Assembly (NCBI GenBank): GCA_007131895.1
Contig: SLPR01000017.1
Location: forward strand, 1 to 16,332
DNA length: 16,332 nucleotides
Source: Bacteroidales bacterium
GTDB taxonomy: Bacteria; Bacteroidota; Bacteroidia; Bacteroidales; UBA7960
Direction of reading: 5' to 3'
This document shows, piece after piece, positions 1 through 8,026 of this stretch. The notes under the pieces were generated by a model. That model was not told the DNA's origin. It made no database searches and worked only from the letters and a program-made list of their open reading frames with translations. Position 1 is the stretch's first letter; each line of letters opens with the position of its first letter. The translations under genes were made by a program, and so were the position numbers.

Positions 1-1253
1 AGGTTGGCGATAAAGTTTCTGAGGATGATGCAATTGCAGAAATAGCAACAGACAAGGTTGATTCAGAAATCCCATCTCCTGTAGAAGGAGTAATTAAAGA
101 ACTACTCTTCCAGGAGGGTGATGTGGCTGAGGTCGGGAAACCGATTGTGATTGTTATGACAGAGGGAGAAGAAGTTGATGCCGGAGAAAAGGCTGAAGCA
201 CCCAAAGAAAAGACTGACGCACCATCCGATCAACCTGCATCTGAAAGCAGCAAATCGGATCCGCTGGAGATCACAGCACCTGCTGCCATAAGCTCCAAAG
301 GATCTTCAGGCAGGTTTTATTCTCCCCTGGTAAGAAACATTGCCCGTGAAGAGCAAATTACCATGGAAGAACTCGACAAAATAGAAGGTAGTGGAAAAGA
401 AGGAAGAGTAACCAGAGATGACATGCTCGTCTACCTGAAAAACAGGAGCCACAGCCCTAAAGCAGAGCCAAAGCAAACAAGCACATCACCCTCTCCTGCT
501 GCAGGCAGCCGACCGGTAAGTGCCCCCGATGTGAAAGCAGACTCCGGTGATGAAGTAATTGAAATGACACGCATGCGCAAACTGATCGTGGATCACATGG
601 TCAATTCAGAAGCTACCAGCGTGCATGTTACTTCGGTTATTGAAATTGATGTTACCAATCTTGTTAACTGGCGTAACAAGCACAAAAAAACTTTTGAAAC
701 CCGTGAAGGAGAAAAACTCACCTTTACCCCCATATTTATCCAGGCTGTTGCAAGGACACTCAAGGAGTTCTCCATGCTCAACGCTAGTGTAAGTGGCGAT
801 AAAATCATCCTTCGCAAGAATATCAATATTGGTATGGCTGCCGCATTGCCCAACGGAAATCTTATTGTTCCGGTTATTAAGAATGCTGACCATCAGAGCC
901 TCATTGGACTGGCTAAAAACGTAAATGATTTGGCCGTAAGAGCACGCAATAACAAACTGCAACCCGATGAAATACAAGGCGGAACATTCACCCTGACAAA
1001 TCTGGGAAGTTTTGACACCATTATTGGAACACCCATTATCAATCAGCCTCAGGTGGGTATTCTGGCCACGGGAGCTATCAAGAAAAGACCTGTGGTAATA
1101 GAAACAGAAGATGGAGATATGATTGGCATAAGGCATATGATGTATCTATCAATGTCTTATGACCATCGAATTGTAGACGGAGCCCTGGGTGGTATGGCAC
1201 TAAAGCGCATGGGTGAATATTTACAAAACTGGGATACCAGCCAAACTATCTGA
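1..1253 (+). CDS. Dihydrolipoamide acyltransferase, E2 subunit of a 2-oxo acid dehydrogenase complex (5' end missing)
   Basis: The gene enters from outside the window; the open frame starts at base 3, giving 416 visible residues. E2 passes an acyl group from lipoyl-lysine to CoA in the pyruvate, 2-oxoglutarate or branched-chain complexes of the cytoplasm. In order I see: the second half of a lipoyl domain, with the lipoyl lysine in ATDKVDSEIPSP (codon 54-56); a flexible linker rich in Ala, Pro, Ser, Lys and Glu; a peripheral subunit-binding domain (about bases 318-446, YSPLVRNIAREE to GRVTRDD); a second Ala/Pro/Ser linker; and the catalytic domain from about base 555, ending in DHRIVDG with catalytic His (1164-1166) and Asp (1176-1178). 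All key residues are present. Which oxo acid is used cannot be read from this subunit; a branched-chain or general acyltransferase is my guess. E1/E3 genes may lie upstream. Confidence 0.95.
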   Translation, partial: VGDKVSEDDAIAEIATDKVDSEIPSPVEGVIKELLFQEGDVAEVGKPIVIVMTEGEEVDAGEKAEAPKEKTDAPSDQPASESSKSDPLEITAPAAISSKGSSGRFYSPLVRNIAREEQITMEELDKIEGSGKEGRVTRDDMLVYLKNRSHSPKAEPKQTSTSPSPAAGSRPVSAPDVKADSGDEVIEMTRMRKLIVDHMVNSEATSVHVTSVIEIDVTNLVNWRNKHKKTFETREGEKLTFTPIFIQAVARTLKEFSMLNASVSGDKIILRKNINIGMAAALPNGNLIVPVIKNADHQSLIGLAKNVNDLAVRARNNKLQPDEIQGGTFTLTNLGSFDTIIGTPIINQPQVGILATGAIKKRPVVIETEDGDMIGIRHMMYLSMSYDHRIVDGALGGMALKRMGEYLQNWDTSQTI

Positions 1254-1290
1254 TCCCACCTCAAAATACTTTCTGATAATTAAAAAGAAA

Positions 1291-1340
1291 GCCTCGTGCA
1301 AATCAACTTAAACCTGATTTTCACGGGGCCTTTGTTTTTA
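1291..1340 (+). terminator. Intrinsic terminator after the E2 gene
   Basis: The arms gcctcgtg (1291-1298) and cacggggc (1322-1329) pair with one G-U pair. After a single mismatch, aaatc (1300-1304) pairs with gattt (1316-1320), leaving an 11-nt loop. A T-rich run (tttgttttta) follows. It lies 38 bases after the E2 stop codon, so it most likely ends that transcript. Confidence 0.7.
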
Positions 1341-1346
1341 TTTTCT

Positions 1347-1354
1347 TAATTTCG
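1347..1354 (+). promoter_or_regulatory. Possible Bacteroidota -7 box for the exonuclease gene
   Basis: TAATTTCG differs by one base from the Bacteroidota -7 consensus TAnnTTTG and is followed by CAAC, about 85 bases before the ATG at 1440. It sits just after a terminator, where a new promoter is expected. I see no convincing -33 TTTG at the usual distance, so this is a weak call. Confidence 0.3.
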
Positions 1355-1439
1355 CAACATCAAGTGAATTGTAAAAAATACAGACACGCAGTTAGCACCT
1401 CAACAAACAATCTTACTCGGCTCACCTAAAAAAAAATCC

Positions 1440-2267
1440 ATGCAACTCAAACTAAAACGCCCAATTGCTTTTTTTGATATTGAAAGTACCGGTACCAACG
1501 TTGTAAAAGACCGCATCGTAGAAATATGTATTTTCAAACTCATGCCTGATGGCACATCAGAAACCAGGCTAAGGCGAATCAATCCGGAGATCCCCATCCC
1601 TGCTGAAGTAACTGCCATACATGGCATTTCGGACGCAGATATTACCAATGAACCCACTTTCAAACAAGTTGCAAAATCTCTTTTCGATTTGCTCAAAGAT
1701 TGCGATTTGGCCGGATATAACTCCAATAAATTTGATATTCCCATTCTCATAGAAGAGTTTCTAAGGTGCGAGGTTGACTTCAATCTTAAAAACAGAAATC
1801 TGGTTGATGTGCAAAACATTTTCCATAAAATGGAGCCCCGAACGCTGAAGGCTGCATACAAGTTTTACTGCAACAAAGAGCTGGTGGACGCCCACACGGC
1901 AGAAGCTGACACGATGGCAACCTATGAAATTTTGCTTTCACAGATACAGCGTTACGAGGACACCGAATATGAAGATCGCGATGGAACAATCACTAAACCC
2001 ATCCGCAACGATATGGAAGCTTTGTACCAGTTCTCATACAACCACCGCAATGCCGACCTTGTTGGACACATTGTTTACAATGCCAAAAACCAGGAAACCT
2101 TCAATTTTGGCAAACACAAGGGAAAAACTGTAGAAGAAGTTTTCAGCAAGCAACCCCAGTATTATGACTGGATAATGAATGCAGACTTTCCTCTGTACAC
2201 CAAAAATGTAATCAAGGAAGTCAGGTTCAGAGCCCTTGAAAACTCCAATATGATCATCAAAAAATAA
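1440..2267 (+). CDS. DnaQ-like DEDDh 3'-5' exonuclease with C-terminal extension
   Basis: This 275-residue protein has the full catalytic set of the DEDDh family of 3'-5' exonucleases: Exo I in FFDIESTG (D13, E15), Exo II in YNSNKFDIPIL (D99) and Exo III in HTAEADTMAT (H152, D157). IHGISDADI between Exo I and Exo II is also typical. The exonuclease part ends near residue 170. The remaining 100 residues form a separate C-terminal region, with FNFGKHKGKTVEEV at about 221-234 and a YYDWIMNADFP segment, resembling the small domain seen after exonuclease X-type nucleases. It could be a proofreading epsilon-like subunit or, more likely given that domain, a stand-alone repair or RNA/DNA-trimming nuclease. 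The ATG at 1440 follows an A-rich leader with no Shine-Dalgarno. It is spaced 14 bases from the next gene, so the two are probably co-transcribed. Confidence 0.9.
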   Translation: MQLKLKRPIAFFDIESTGTNVVKDRIVEICIFKLMPDGTSETRLRRINPEIPIPAEVTAIHGISDADITNEPTFKQVAKSLFDLLKDCDLAGYNSNKFDIPILIEEFLRCEVDFNLKNRNLVDVQNIFHKMEPRTLKAAYKFYCNKELVDAHTAEADTMATYEILLSQIQRYEDTEYEDRDGTITKPIRNDMEALYQFSYNHRNADLVGHIVYNAKNQETFNFGKHKGKTVEEVFSKQPQYYDWIMNADFPLYTKNVIKEVRFRALENSNMIIKK

Positions 2268-2281
2268 TCTCCTTACTACGG

Positions 2282-2893
2282 ATGAAAATTATCTGCATTG
2301 GAAGAAACTTTATTGAGCACGCCCATGAGCTCAACAACCCGGTTCCGGCCAATCCGGTTTTCTTCCTAAAGCCCGAAACGGCCCTCATCAGGGCGGGCTT
2401 ACCATTTTTTTACCCTGATTTTTCGCAGGATGTGCATTATGAGGTTGAGTTGGTGCTACGCATCAATAAGCTGGGCAAGCATATAAGTGAAAAATTTGCC
2501 CACACGTATTATGATGCCGTGGGTGTAGGGATAGATTTCACAGCACGCGATCTTCAGAATGTTTGCAAACAAAAAGGATTGCCATGGGAAATCGCCAAAG
2601 CATTTGATGGGTCTGCCCCGGTAAGCAAGTTTATTCCCAAAGAACAATTTCCCGACTTGTATGATATTAATTTTTCACTGGTAAAAAATCAAGAGACCGT
2701 GCAAAAAGGCAATTCAGGAATGATGATATTCAATTTTGAAAAAATTATTGCTTACGTCTCACAATTTGTGACCCTGAAAATGGGTGACTTTATCTTTACC
2801 GGAACACCTGCAGGTGTGGGGCCGGTAAAGCGGGGAGATAATTTACAGGCTTTCATTGGAAATCAACCTTTGTTACAATTGCCTGTAAAATAA
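2282..2893 (+). CDS. Fumarylacetoacetate hydrolase family protein (acylpyruvase-like)
   Basis: At 203 residues this is the short, single-domain form of the FAH fold (YcgM/FAHD1-like), which cleaves C-C bonds of acylpyruvates or decarboxylates oxaloacetate in the cytoplasm. The metal ligands are visible: E54 and E56 in VHYEVELVLRI and D85 in VGIDFTARD. KAFDGSAP (106-113) and FTGTPAGVGPVKRGD (172-186) are the other signature segments; the N-terminal IGRNFIEHAHELNN is the family's substrate-side motif. Nothing is missing. The exact substrate cannot be decided from the sequence; acylpyruvate hydrolysis or oxaloacetate decarboxylation are both compatible. It lies 14 bases after the exonuclease stop and has no promoter of its own that I can see, so an operon is likely although the functions are unrelated. 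Confidence 0.9.
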   Translation: MKIICIGRNFIEHAHELNNPVPANPVFFLKPETALIRAGLPFFYPDFSQDVHYEVELVLRINKLGKHISEKFAHTYYDAVGVGIDFTARDLQNVCKQKGLPWEIAKAFDGSAPVSKFIPKEQFPDLYDINFSLVKNQETVQKGNSGMMIFNFEKIIAYVSQFVTLKMGDFIFTGTPAGVGPVKRGDNLQAFIGNQPLLQLPVK

Positions 2894-3004
2894 CCCGTTC
2901 ATTTAATTTACGTAAAACTTGTAGGTTTTTTGAGAAAATTAACACCATCTTTATACCGTGTTTTGAAACGAAAAATTGGTGATACATTTCTTCGGTAAAT
3001 GATA

Positions 3005-3063
3005 CAATACCGACAGGTATTGCCATAAATTATTTATTTTTGGTGCCGGTTATTTATTTTGCC
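3005..3063 (+). promoter_or_regulatory. Hairpin plus spaced direct repeat and -7-like box upstream of the sensor pair
   Basis: Three signals cluster 60-120 bases before the ATG at 3125. A perfect 7-bp hairpin, caatacc (3005-3011) and ggtattg (3016-3022), has a gaca tetraloop and no T-run, so it does not look like a terminator. Two direct copies of ttatttatttt (3030-3040 and 3050-3060) lie exactly 20 bases apart. TATTTTTG (3035-3042), inside the first copy, fits the -7 consensus TAnnTTTG. A promoter with a nearby operator is a reasonable reading, but no clear -33 box is present. Confidence 0.35.
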
Positions 3064-3124
3064 AGGGAGAATGCAAACTATATAATTCAGTGATTAAAGG
3101 AATTACTTAATCTTAAGTGTTTTT

Positions 3125-5422
3125 ATGAAAGAAAAATCAAACAGGGAAATCATTTCAGGATTTATTATCTCAGGGTTCTTTCTGGGCATCTTTTTCCCCA
3201 TTGCCGCTATTGCTATAGAACTTATCAGTAAGGGATTGGCCTTATCTGCCGAAAACCTTGCCCGTATACATAGCGAAACTGTGGTGATTTACATTTTTTA
3301 CTCTGCACCTTTGGTATTAGGCTTTGTTGCTTATATCATGGGTAAAGACTTTGCTGAAAAATCACATGAGATTAATGTGAACGCTGAATCCCAAATTAAA
3401 AAGGCAGGTAAGATATTTGATTTTACAGAAAGGCTATCTCAGGGAGAAATTGATGTAGATTATCGTTTTGATGATGACTCTGATGATCAGGATCGCATTG
3501 GCAATTCACTTGTGAGGCTCAGAGATTACCTGAAAGAGAACAAAAGGGAGGAAGAAATCCGCCGCAAGCAGGAGCAGCAGCAAAACTGGGCTACCGAAGG
3601 TATGGCCAAATTTGGCGATATCCTCAGGCAAAACAACGACAACATAAATGAACTCTCTTATAATATCATAAGCAACCTTGTGGAGTATATGAGCGCCAGG
3701 CAGGGAGGCGTTTTTATTCTCAACGATAATGATAAAAACGATGTTCACTTTGAATTGACAGCCTGCTATGCATACAGCCGAAAAAAATTCCTGGAAAAAC
3801 GCATCGAATGGGAAGAAGGACTCGTAGGAGCCTGTGCCCTGGAACAAGAAACCATTTTACTGAAAGATGTACCAGAAGAACATGTAACTATAACCTCCGG
3901 ACTTGGAGAAACAAAACCGGGCTGTATTATCCTTGTACCCCTTAAAGTCAATGACCAGGTGCATGGTGTTATTGAATTGGCATCGCTGCGGGTATTTCAT
4001 GAGTTTGAAACAGAATTTCTGAAAAAAGTAGCAGAAAGTATCGCCTCTGTAATTTCCAGTGTGAAAATCAATCTTCAAACAGCAAAACTGCTAAAAGAGT
4101 CACAGGAACAAGGAAGGATACTGGCATCTCAGGAAGACGAAATGCGCAGAAACATGGAGGAGCTCAACTATGCCAAAGAAGAGGCTGCCAAACAGGGAGA
4201 GCTGCTCGCCAATTTTACCAATGCTGTAAACCATACACTGGTAAGAGCCGAATACAGTACCCAGGGAACACTGATCTATGCCAATACGCGCTTTCTAAGC
4301 AAACTGGGGTATTCGAGCAACAAAGATGTGGAAGGAAAACATATTTCTATCTTTATCAATGAAAAAGATAAGAAATGGTTTTTTGAAATATGGGATGACC
4401 TGGCTAAGGGCGGAAAGCACTTTGAAGGAGATATGAAACACGTAACCAAACAGGGGAAAGATTTCTGGTCGATGGCTACCTATACTTGCGTGAAAAATGC
4501 CGACGGCTCCATAGAAAAGATCCTTTTTCTTGGGATAGATATCACCGAGCAAAAGAAACAAAACCTGGATTATGAAGCTCAACTTGAAGCACTGAACAAA
4601 AACAACCTGAAAATTGAATACAACCCCGATGGTTCTATCATCGAAGCCAACGCCAGGTTTCTTGAAATATCAGAAATCCCAAGAGAGAAACTCAATGACT
4701 ACAGCGTATTCAACTTTATTGAGGAAGGTACTGAAAACAGTTTCAAAAAGATTTGGCATAATATTCTCAAAGGCATTCCCCATGAAACCCAGTTCAAGCT
4801 GGCAACCGCATCAGGACTGGAAAAGTGGATCGAAGGCACCTATTATACCGTAAGAGATATGTATGGCGATGTTTTCAAGGTGATTTACCTGGCTGGCGAC
4901 ATTACTGCCAAAAAAGTGGTAGAGCTTGAAAATGACAGACAAACACTTTTACTCAAGCAACAGGAAGAACAACTTCGCATCCAGCAGGAAGAAATTAAAA
5001 GCCAGCATACTGAATTTAAAGAAAAGACACAGCATCATATCCAGGAGATAGAATCAGTGAAAGTGCGCAACGAAAAAACCCTGGAAGGTGCTCTTGATGC
5101 CATTGTGAGCATCAACCAGGAAGAAAAAATTGAATTTTTCAACAAAGCTGCCGAGGAGTTATGGGGCATTGACAGAAAAGATGTTTTGGAAAAAGATGTA
5201 AGATTGGTTTTGCCTGCACCTCATAACAAAGTACTTTCAGGTAAAATAATCGCTTTCCTCAAATCTGACAAAAATCATTTAAAAGGCAACAGAACCGAGG
5301 TAAACATTGTCAATAAAAATGGTGAAGAATTACCAGTATTGTTGACACTTTCAGAGGTAAAAATCGGCGAAGAATATACCTACACAGCATTTATTCAGAA
5401 TATATCGGTGGAACTATTCTGA
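3125..5422 (+). CDS. Membrane-bound HAMP-like/GAF/triple-PAS sensor protein without a kinase domain
   Basis: The 765-residue protein starts with two membrane segments (about 10-33 and 50-72) around a very short external loop, so it probably senses from the membrane or the cytoplasm, not through a periplasmic domain. A HAMP-like linker follows (about 74-140, with an acidic stretch near 116-124). Next come a charged helix, a GAF domain (about 168-315, with EGLVGACALEQETILLKDVP and VPLKVNDQVHGVIELAS), a coiled coil (315-362), PAS1 (about 365-477, ending GIDITEQKK), PAS2 (about 485-600, ending GDITAKK), a long Gln/Glu/Lys coiled coil (600-650) and PAS3 (about 652-763, ending FIQNIS). The chain stops right after PAS3: no H-box, ATPase, GGDEF, EAL, phosphatase or methyl-accepting region. 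It lies 34 bases before a histidine kinase gene that lacks membrane segments, so I infer that the two work together. Confidence 0.85.
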   Translation: MKEKSNREIISGFIISGFFLGIFFPIAAIAIELISKGLALSAENLARIHSETVVIYIFYSAPLVLGFVAYIMGKDFAEKSHEINVNAESQIKKAGKIFDFTERLSQGEIDVDYRFDDDSDDQDRIGNSLVRLRDYLKENKREEEIRRKQEQQQNWATEGMAKFGDILRQNNDNINELSYNIISNLVEYMSARQGGVFILNDNDKNDVHFELTACYAYSRKKFLEKRIEWEEGLVGACALEQETILLKDVPEEHVTITSGLGETKPGCIILVPLKVNDQVHGVIELASLRVFHEFETEFLKKVAESIASVISSVKINLQTAKLLKESQEQGRILASQEDEMRRNMEELNYAKEEAAKQGELLANFTNAVNHTLVRAEYSTQGTLIYANTRFLSKLGYSSNKDVEGKHISIFINEKDKKWFFEIWDDLAKGGKHFEGDMKHVTKQGKDFWSMATYTCVKNADGSIEKILFLGIDITEQKKQNLDYEAQLEALNKNNLKIEYNPDGSIIEANARFLEISEIPREKLNDYSVFNFIEEGTENSFKKIWHNILKGIPHETQFKLATASGLEKWIEGTYYTVRDMYGDVFKVIYLAGDITAKKVVELENDRQTLLLKQQEEQLRIQQEEIKSQHTEFKEKTQHHIQEIESVKVRNEKTLEGALDAIVSINQEEKIEFFNKAAEELWGIDRKDVLEKDVRLVLPAPHNKVLSGKIIAFLKSDKNHLKGNRTEVNIVNKNGEELPVLLTLSEVKIGEEYTYTAFIQNISVELF

Positions 5423-5456
5423 TTTATAGGTTCACCGCCCTTTATCTATTATAACT

Positions 5457-7100
5457 ATGAGGCATGAAAGACTGAGATTAGAAGCAGAACGGATCATTAA
5501 CGAGTTGAAGAAGAATAATAAACCGGAGGATAAAGCCAGTTCGGAAAAGATTGTTCATGAATTACAAGTTTACCAGATTGAACTTGAATTGCAAAACGAG
5601 GAGCTCAAAAGATCTTCCGAAGAGCTTGACAAATCTCATAAAAGGTTTACAAACCTTTTTGAACATGCCCCTATAGGGTATTTTCTTCTCAGTGAAAGCT
5701 TTTCAATTCTCAATGTAAACCAGTCAGCAACCTTAATGCTCAATCTTGCCAAAGGAAACATCATTGGTAAGGCTTTTCCAAAATTCATACACCCCGATTT
5801 CCAGGATACATTTTATTTTCTTTCTCGTGAGGTTATGGAATCAGGGAATCTGCATACCGAAGAGATTAAAATAAAGACAGGACAAGGGGCAGAATTCTTC
5901 GTCCAGTTGCAATGCATCAGAGATACGGATCTCAACACAGGAGCCAATAGAATCCGACTGGTGATGATCGATATTTCTGAGCGAAAAAGCATTGAAAAAG
6001 AATTAAAAAGGTTCAGGGCTGCCCTGGACACTACCGATGATAACATTTTCCTCATTGACTATAACACCACCCTTTTCATTGATGTAAACGACTCCGCATC
6101 CCGCAATTTAGGCTATTCAAGAGAAGAGTTTCTCGACCTGAAACTGGTGGACATTAACCCGAAATTTACAGATGAATTCATCAGAAATTTACGCGACACC
6201 CATCTCAATGAGATGGACAAAAATGTTACCATTGAACTGGACTATTGCAGAAAAGACGGAACGCTGGTAAACCTGGAAGTTTACCTTAAAGCCACCAGGA
6301 TTGATGACGAAAAAATCATCGTAGCCATAGCAAGGGATATTTCAGAAAGGAAAAAAAATCAGGACAAACTAGCGCAATATGCCAAAGAACTCGAGGAGAT
6401 AAATACAGGAAAAGACAAATTCCTGTCCATTATTTCTCATGACTTAAGGGGGCCATTTCTTGGACTGAAGGGGTATACACAGATGCTCATTGAAGAATAT
6501 GACATGTTGGAAAAGGAAGAAATCCTCGATTATCTGGGCAAAGTACACGAATCAAGCAAAGACCTTTACACTCTGGTGGACAATCTGCTAAAATGGTCCA
6601 GACTTGAGCTGGGCAAAATACCCTTCGAACCCATGGTGTTCAACCTTCATCTTGAACTGGAATCATTGATGAAATTGCTTACTGGCATAGCCGCCAAAAA
6701 GGGAATTAAGCTTCACAACAAAATCCAGAAGGATCTTTACTGCTTCGCTGACAGGCTCATGCTAATCTCTATCATACAGAACCTTGTAGGCAATGCCATC
6801 AAGTTTACCAGGAAGAACGGATGGGTAAAAGTAAGTTCAACCACTGGTGATATTATTACCATTATAGTGGAAGATAATGGCGTGGGAATGTCAGATGAAA
6901 TAAAAGACAAACTCTTTACCCTTGATAAAGGCCATACATCGAGAGGTACATCAGGAGAAAAGGGTACCGGCTTCGGGCTGATTATCGCCAAAGAAATGGT
7001 GAAAAAAATGGGTGGAGATATTGCTGTGGAAAGTGAAGCCATGAAAGGAACAAAATTTTCCTTCACGCTTAAAAAATCAGATTTCAATCCTGCTAATTAG
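5457..7100 (+). CDS. Soluble PAS-PAS sensor histidine kinase
   Basis: The 547-residue cytoplasmic kinase autophosphorylates a histidine and would pass the phosphate to a response regulator. The N-terminus is a coiled coil carrying HELQVYQIELELQNEEL (34-50), a linker common in PAS kinases. PAS1 covers about 60-175 (ending VMIDISERK) and PAS2 about 182-299 (ending ARDISERK). The HisKA domain has the H-box FLSIISHDLRGPF with phospho-acceptor H328. The ATPase domain has the N-box QNLVGNAIKF (N442, N446), the G1 box DNGVGM (473-478) and the G2 box GTGFGL (503-508). All catalytic boxes are intact. There is no membrane segment and no receiver domain, so this is an orthodox kinase with an unlinked partner regulator. 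It follows the kinase-less GAF/PAS gene after 34 bases on the same strand and is probably translated from the same message. Confidence 0.93.
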   Translation: MRHERLRLEAERIINELKKNNKPEDKASSEKIVHELQVYQIELELQNEELKRSSEELDKSHKRFTNLFEHAPIGYFLLSESFSILNVNQSATLMLNLAKGNIIGKAFPKFIHPDFQDTFYFLSREVMESGNLHTEEIKIKTGQGAEFFVQLQCIRDTDLNTGANRIRLVMIDISERKSIEKELKRFRAALDTTDDNIFLIDYNTTLFIDVNDSASRNLGYSREEFLDLKLVDINPKFTDEFIRNLRDTHLNEMDKNVTIELDYCRKDGTLVNLEVYLKATRIDDEKIIVAIARDISERKKNQDKLAQYAKELEEINTGKDKFLSIISHDLRGPFLGLKGYTQMLIEEYDMLEKEEILDYLGKVHESSKDLYTLVDNLLKWSRLELGKIPFEPMVFNLHLELESLMKLLTGIAAKKGIKLHNKIQKDLYCFADRLMLISIIQNLVGNAIKFTRKNGWVKVSSTTGDIITIIVEDNGVGMSDEIKDKLFTLDKGHTSRGTSGEKGTGFGLIIAKEMVKKMGGDIAVESEAMKGTKFSFTLKKSDFNPAN

Positions 7101-7341
7101 GGACAGCAAGAAAACCCATGTTTTTACCAATACTTGATAAGAAAGCGGCAAGTGCAAGGCATGCGCAGGCTGAAAAACAGGAGTTTACTTTTCGTAAATA
7201 GCCTGTACTGAGCTTGTCGAAGTAACTGTCTTGAAGACAAGCATAACAGTCTACCCCGCCTTTTCGCGGGGCAGCAATTGGCGTTTTCTTGCAAGCACTT
7301 TAGTGGAAATACCAACACAATAAAGAAGACTTAGCATCAAT
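7101..7341. repeat. Intergenic spacer with inverted repeats and a hairpin
   Basis: This 241-base spacer contains no convincing gene. Near its edges gcaagaaaac (7106-7115) and gttttcttgc (7283-7292) are a perfect 10-bp inverted pair. Inside are gcttgtc (7212-7218) facing gacaagc (7236-7242), the short palindrome tgtcttgaagaca (7227-7239), and a GC-rich hairpin ccccgc/gcgggg (7254-7259 and 7266-7271). The stretch tgagcttgtcgaag (7209-7222) resembles a REP-like intergenic word seen in many bacterial genomes. Some of these hairpins may also end the kinase transcript, although no T-run follows directly. Confidence 0.45.
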
Positions 7342-7941
7342 ATGACCAGAATTAACAGGGACTATTACATTGAAAATGATACTTTATGGCTAGCCAGAGA
7401 TTTATTGGGAAAATACCTCTATTGCCACTCAGATGAGTATGGACTTAGCGGTGGAATCATAACTGAAACTGAAGCCTACCTTGGAGCAAACGATCGTGCC
7501 TCGCATGCATACGGCAACCGGCGAACACGGCGTACCGAAACCATGTTTAAAACCGGAGGCATTGCTTACATATACCTCTGTTACGGGATTCACCACCTCT
7601 TTAATATCGTAACCGCTGCAGAAGATATTCCCCATGCAGTTTTGGTGAGGGGCATGCTACCCATAGCAGGCAGCAAAAATATGGAAAGAAGAACTGGCCG
7701 GAAAGTTCCGTTTTTGCTCGACGGCCCGGGAAAGCTTACCAGGGCCATGGGTGTCACCACCCGTCTGAATGGTACAGCGCTTGACCAGGATACTATATGG
7801 TTGGAAGACAAAAGAATACAAGTACCAGATGCTATAATTTCAGCCACACCCAGAATTGGAGTTGGCTATGCCGGAGAAGATGCAAAGCTCCTTTACAGAT
7901 TTGTGCTGGATGACAAACCCTTTTTGTTGCAGCTTGCATAA
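7342..7941 (+). CDS. 3-methyladenine DNA glycosylase (AAG/MPG family)
   Basis: At 199 residues this is the usual length of the bacterial AAG/MPG family, which flips out and removes alkylated or deaminated purines (3-methyladenine, hypoxanthine) from DNA and so starts base-excision repair. The family signatures are clear: ARDLLGKYL near the N-terminus; GIITETEAYLG with the water-activating glutamate at E44; DRASHAYGNRRTRRTETMF (51-69), which forms the DNA-binding and base-pocket region; IYLCYGIHHLFNIV (77-90); and GPGKLTRAMGV (128-138). No residue looks lost. The ATG at 7342 gives the family N-terminus. The gene stands alone after the repeat-bearing spacer; a separate promoter box precedes the next gene, so co-transcription downstream is optional. 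Confidence 0.95.
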   Translation: MTRINRDYYIENDTLWLARDLLGKYLYCHSDEYGLSGGIITETEAYLGANDRASHAYGNRRTRRTETMFKTGGIAYIYLCYGIHHLFNIVTAAEDIPHAVLVRGMLPIAGSKNMERRTGRKVPFLLDGPGKLTRAMGVTTRLNGTALDQDTIWLEDKRIQVPDAIISATPRIGVGYAGEDAKLLYRFVLDDKPFLLQLA

Positions 7942-7987
7942 GCTGCAACAACACCCTTCGGCAATTAACCGCTTATCTAAATTTCAC

Positions 7988-7995
7988 TATTTTTG
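7988..7995 (+). promoter_or_regulatory. Bacteroidota -7 promoter box for the rRNA methyltransferase gene
   Basis: TATTTTTG matches the Bacteroidota -7 consensus TAnnTTTG exactly and is followed by CACCC. It sits 31 bases before the ATG at 8027, leaving room for a short leader. A clean -33 TTTG is not visible. The box supports the start at 8027 over the longer open frame that runs back into the glycosylase gene. Confidence 0.5.
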
Positions 7996-8026
7996 CACCC
8001 AGCAAAAACAAATACAGAAAATACCT

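Noticed and set aside
606..1136. 176-residue antisense open frame inside the E2 gene
   Set aside because: It lies entirely opposite the catalytic domain of a well-conserved gene and its translation has no recognisable motif; it is a coding shadow.
7124..7318. 64-residue minus-strand open frame between the kinase and glycosylase genes
   Set aside because: It is built on the inverted repeats of the spacer and resembles no protein.
7856..8026. Longer N-terminus for the rRNA methyltransferase reaching into the glycosylase gene
   Set aside because: The extra 57 residues are unlike the family, overlap the upstream gene by 86 bases and would start before the likely promoter at 7988; the ATG at 8027 gives the expected PUA start.
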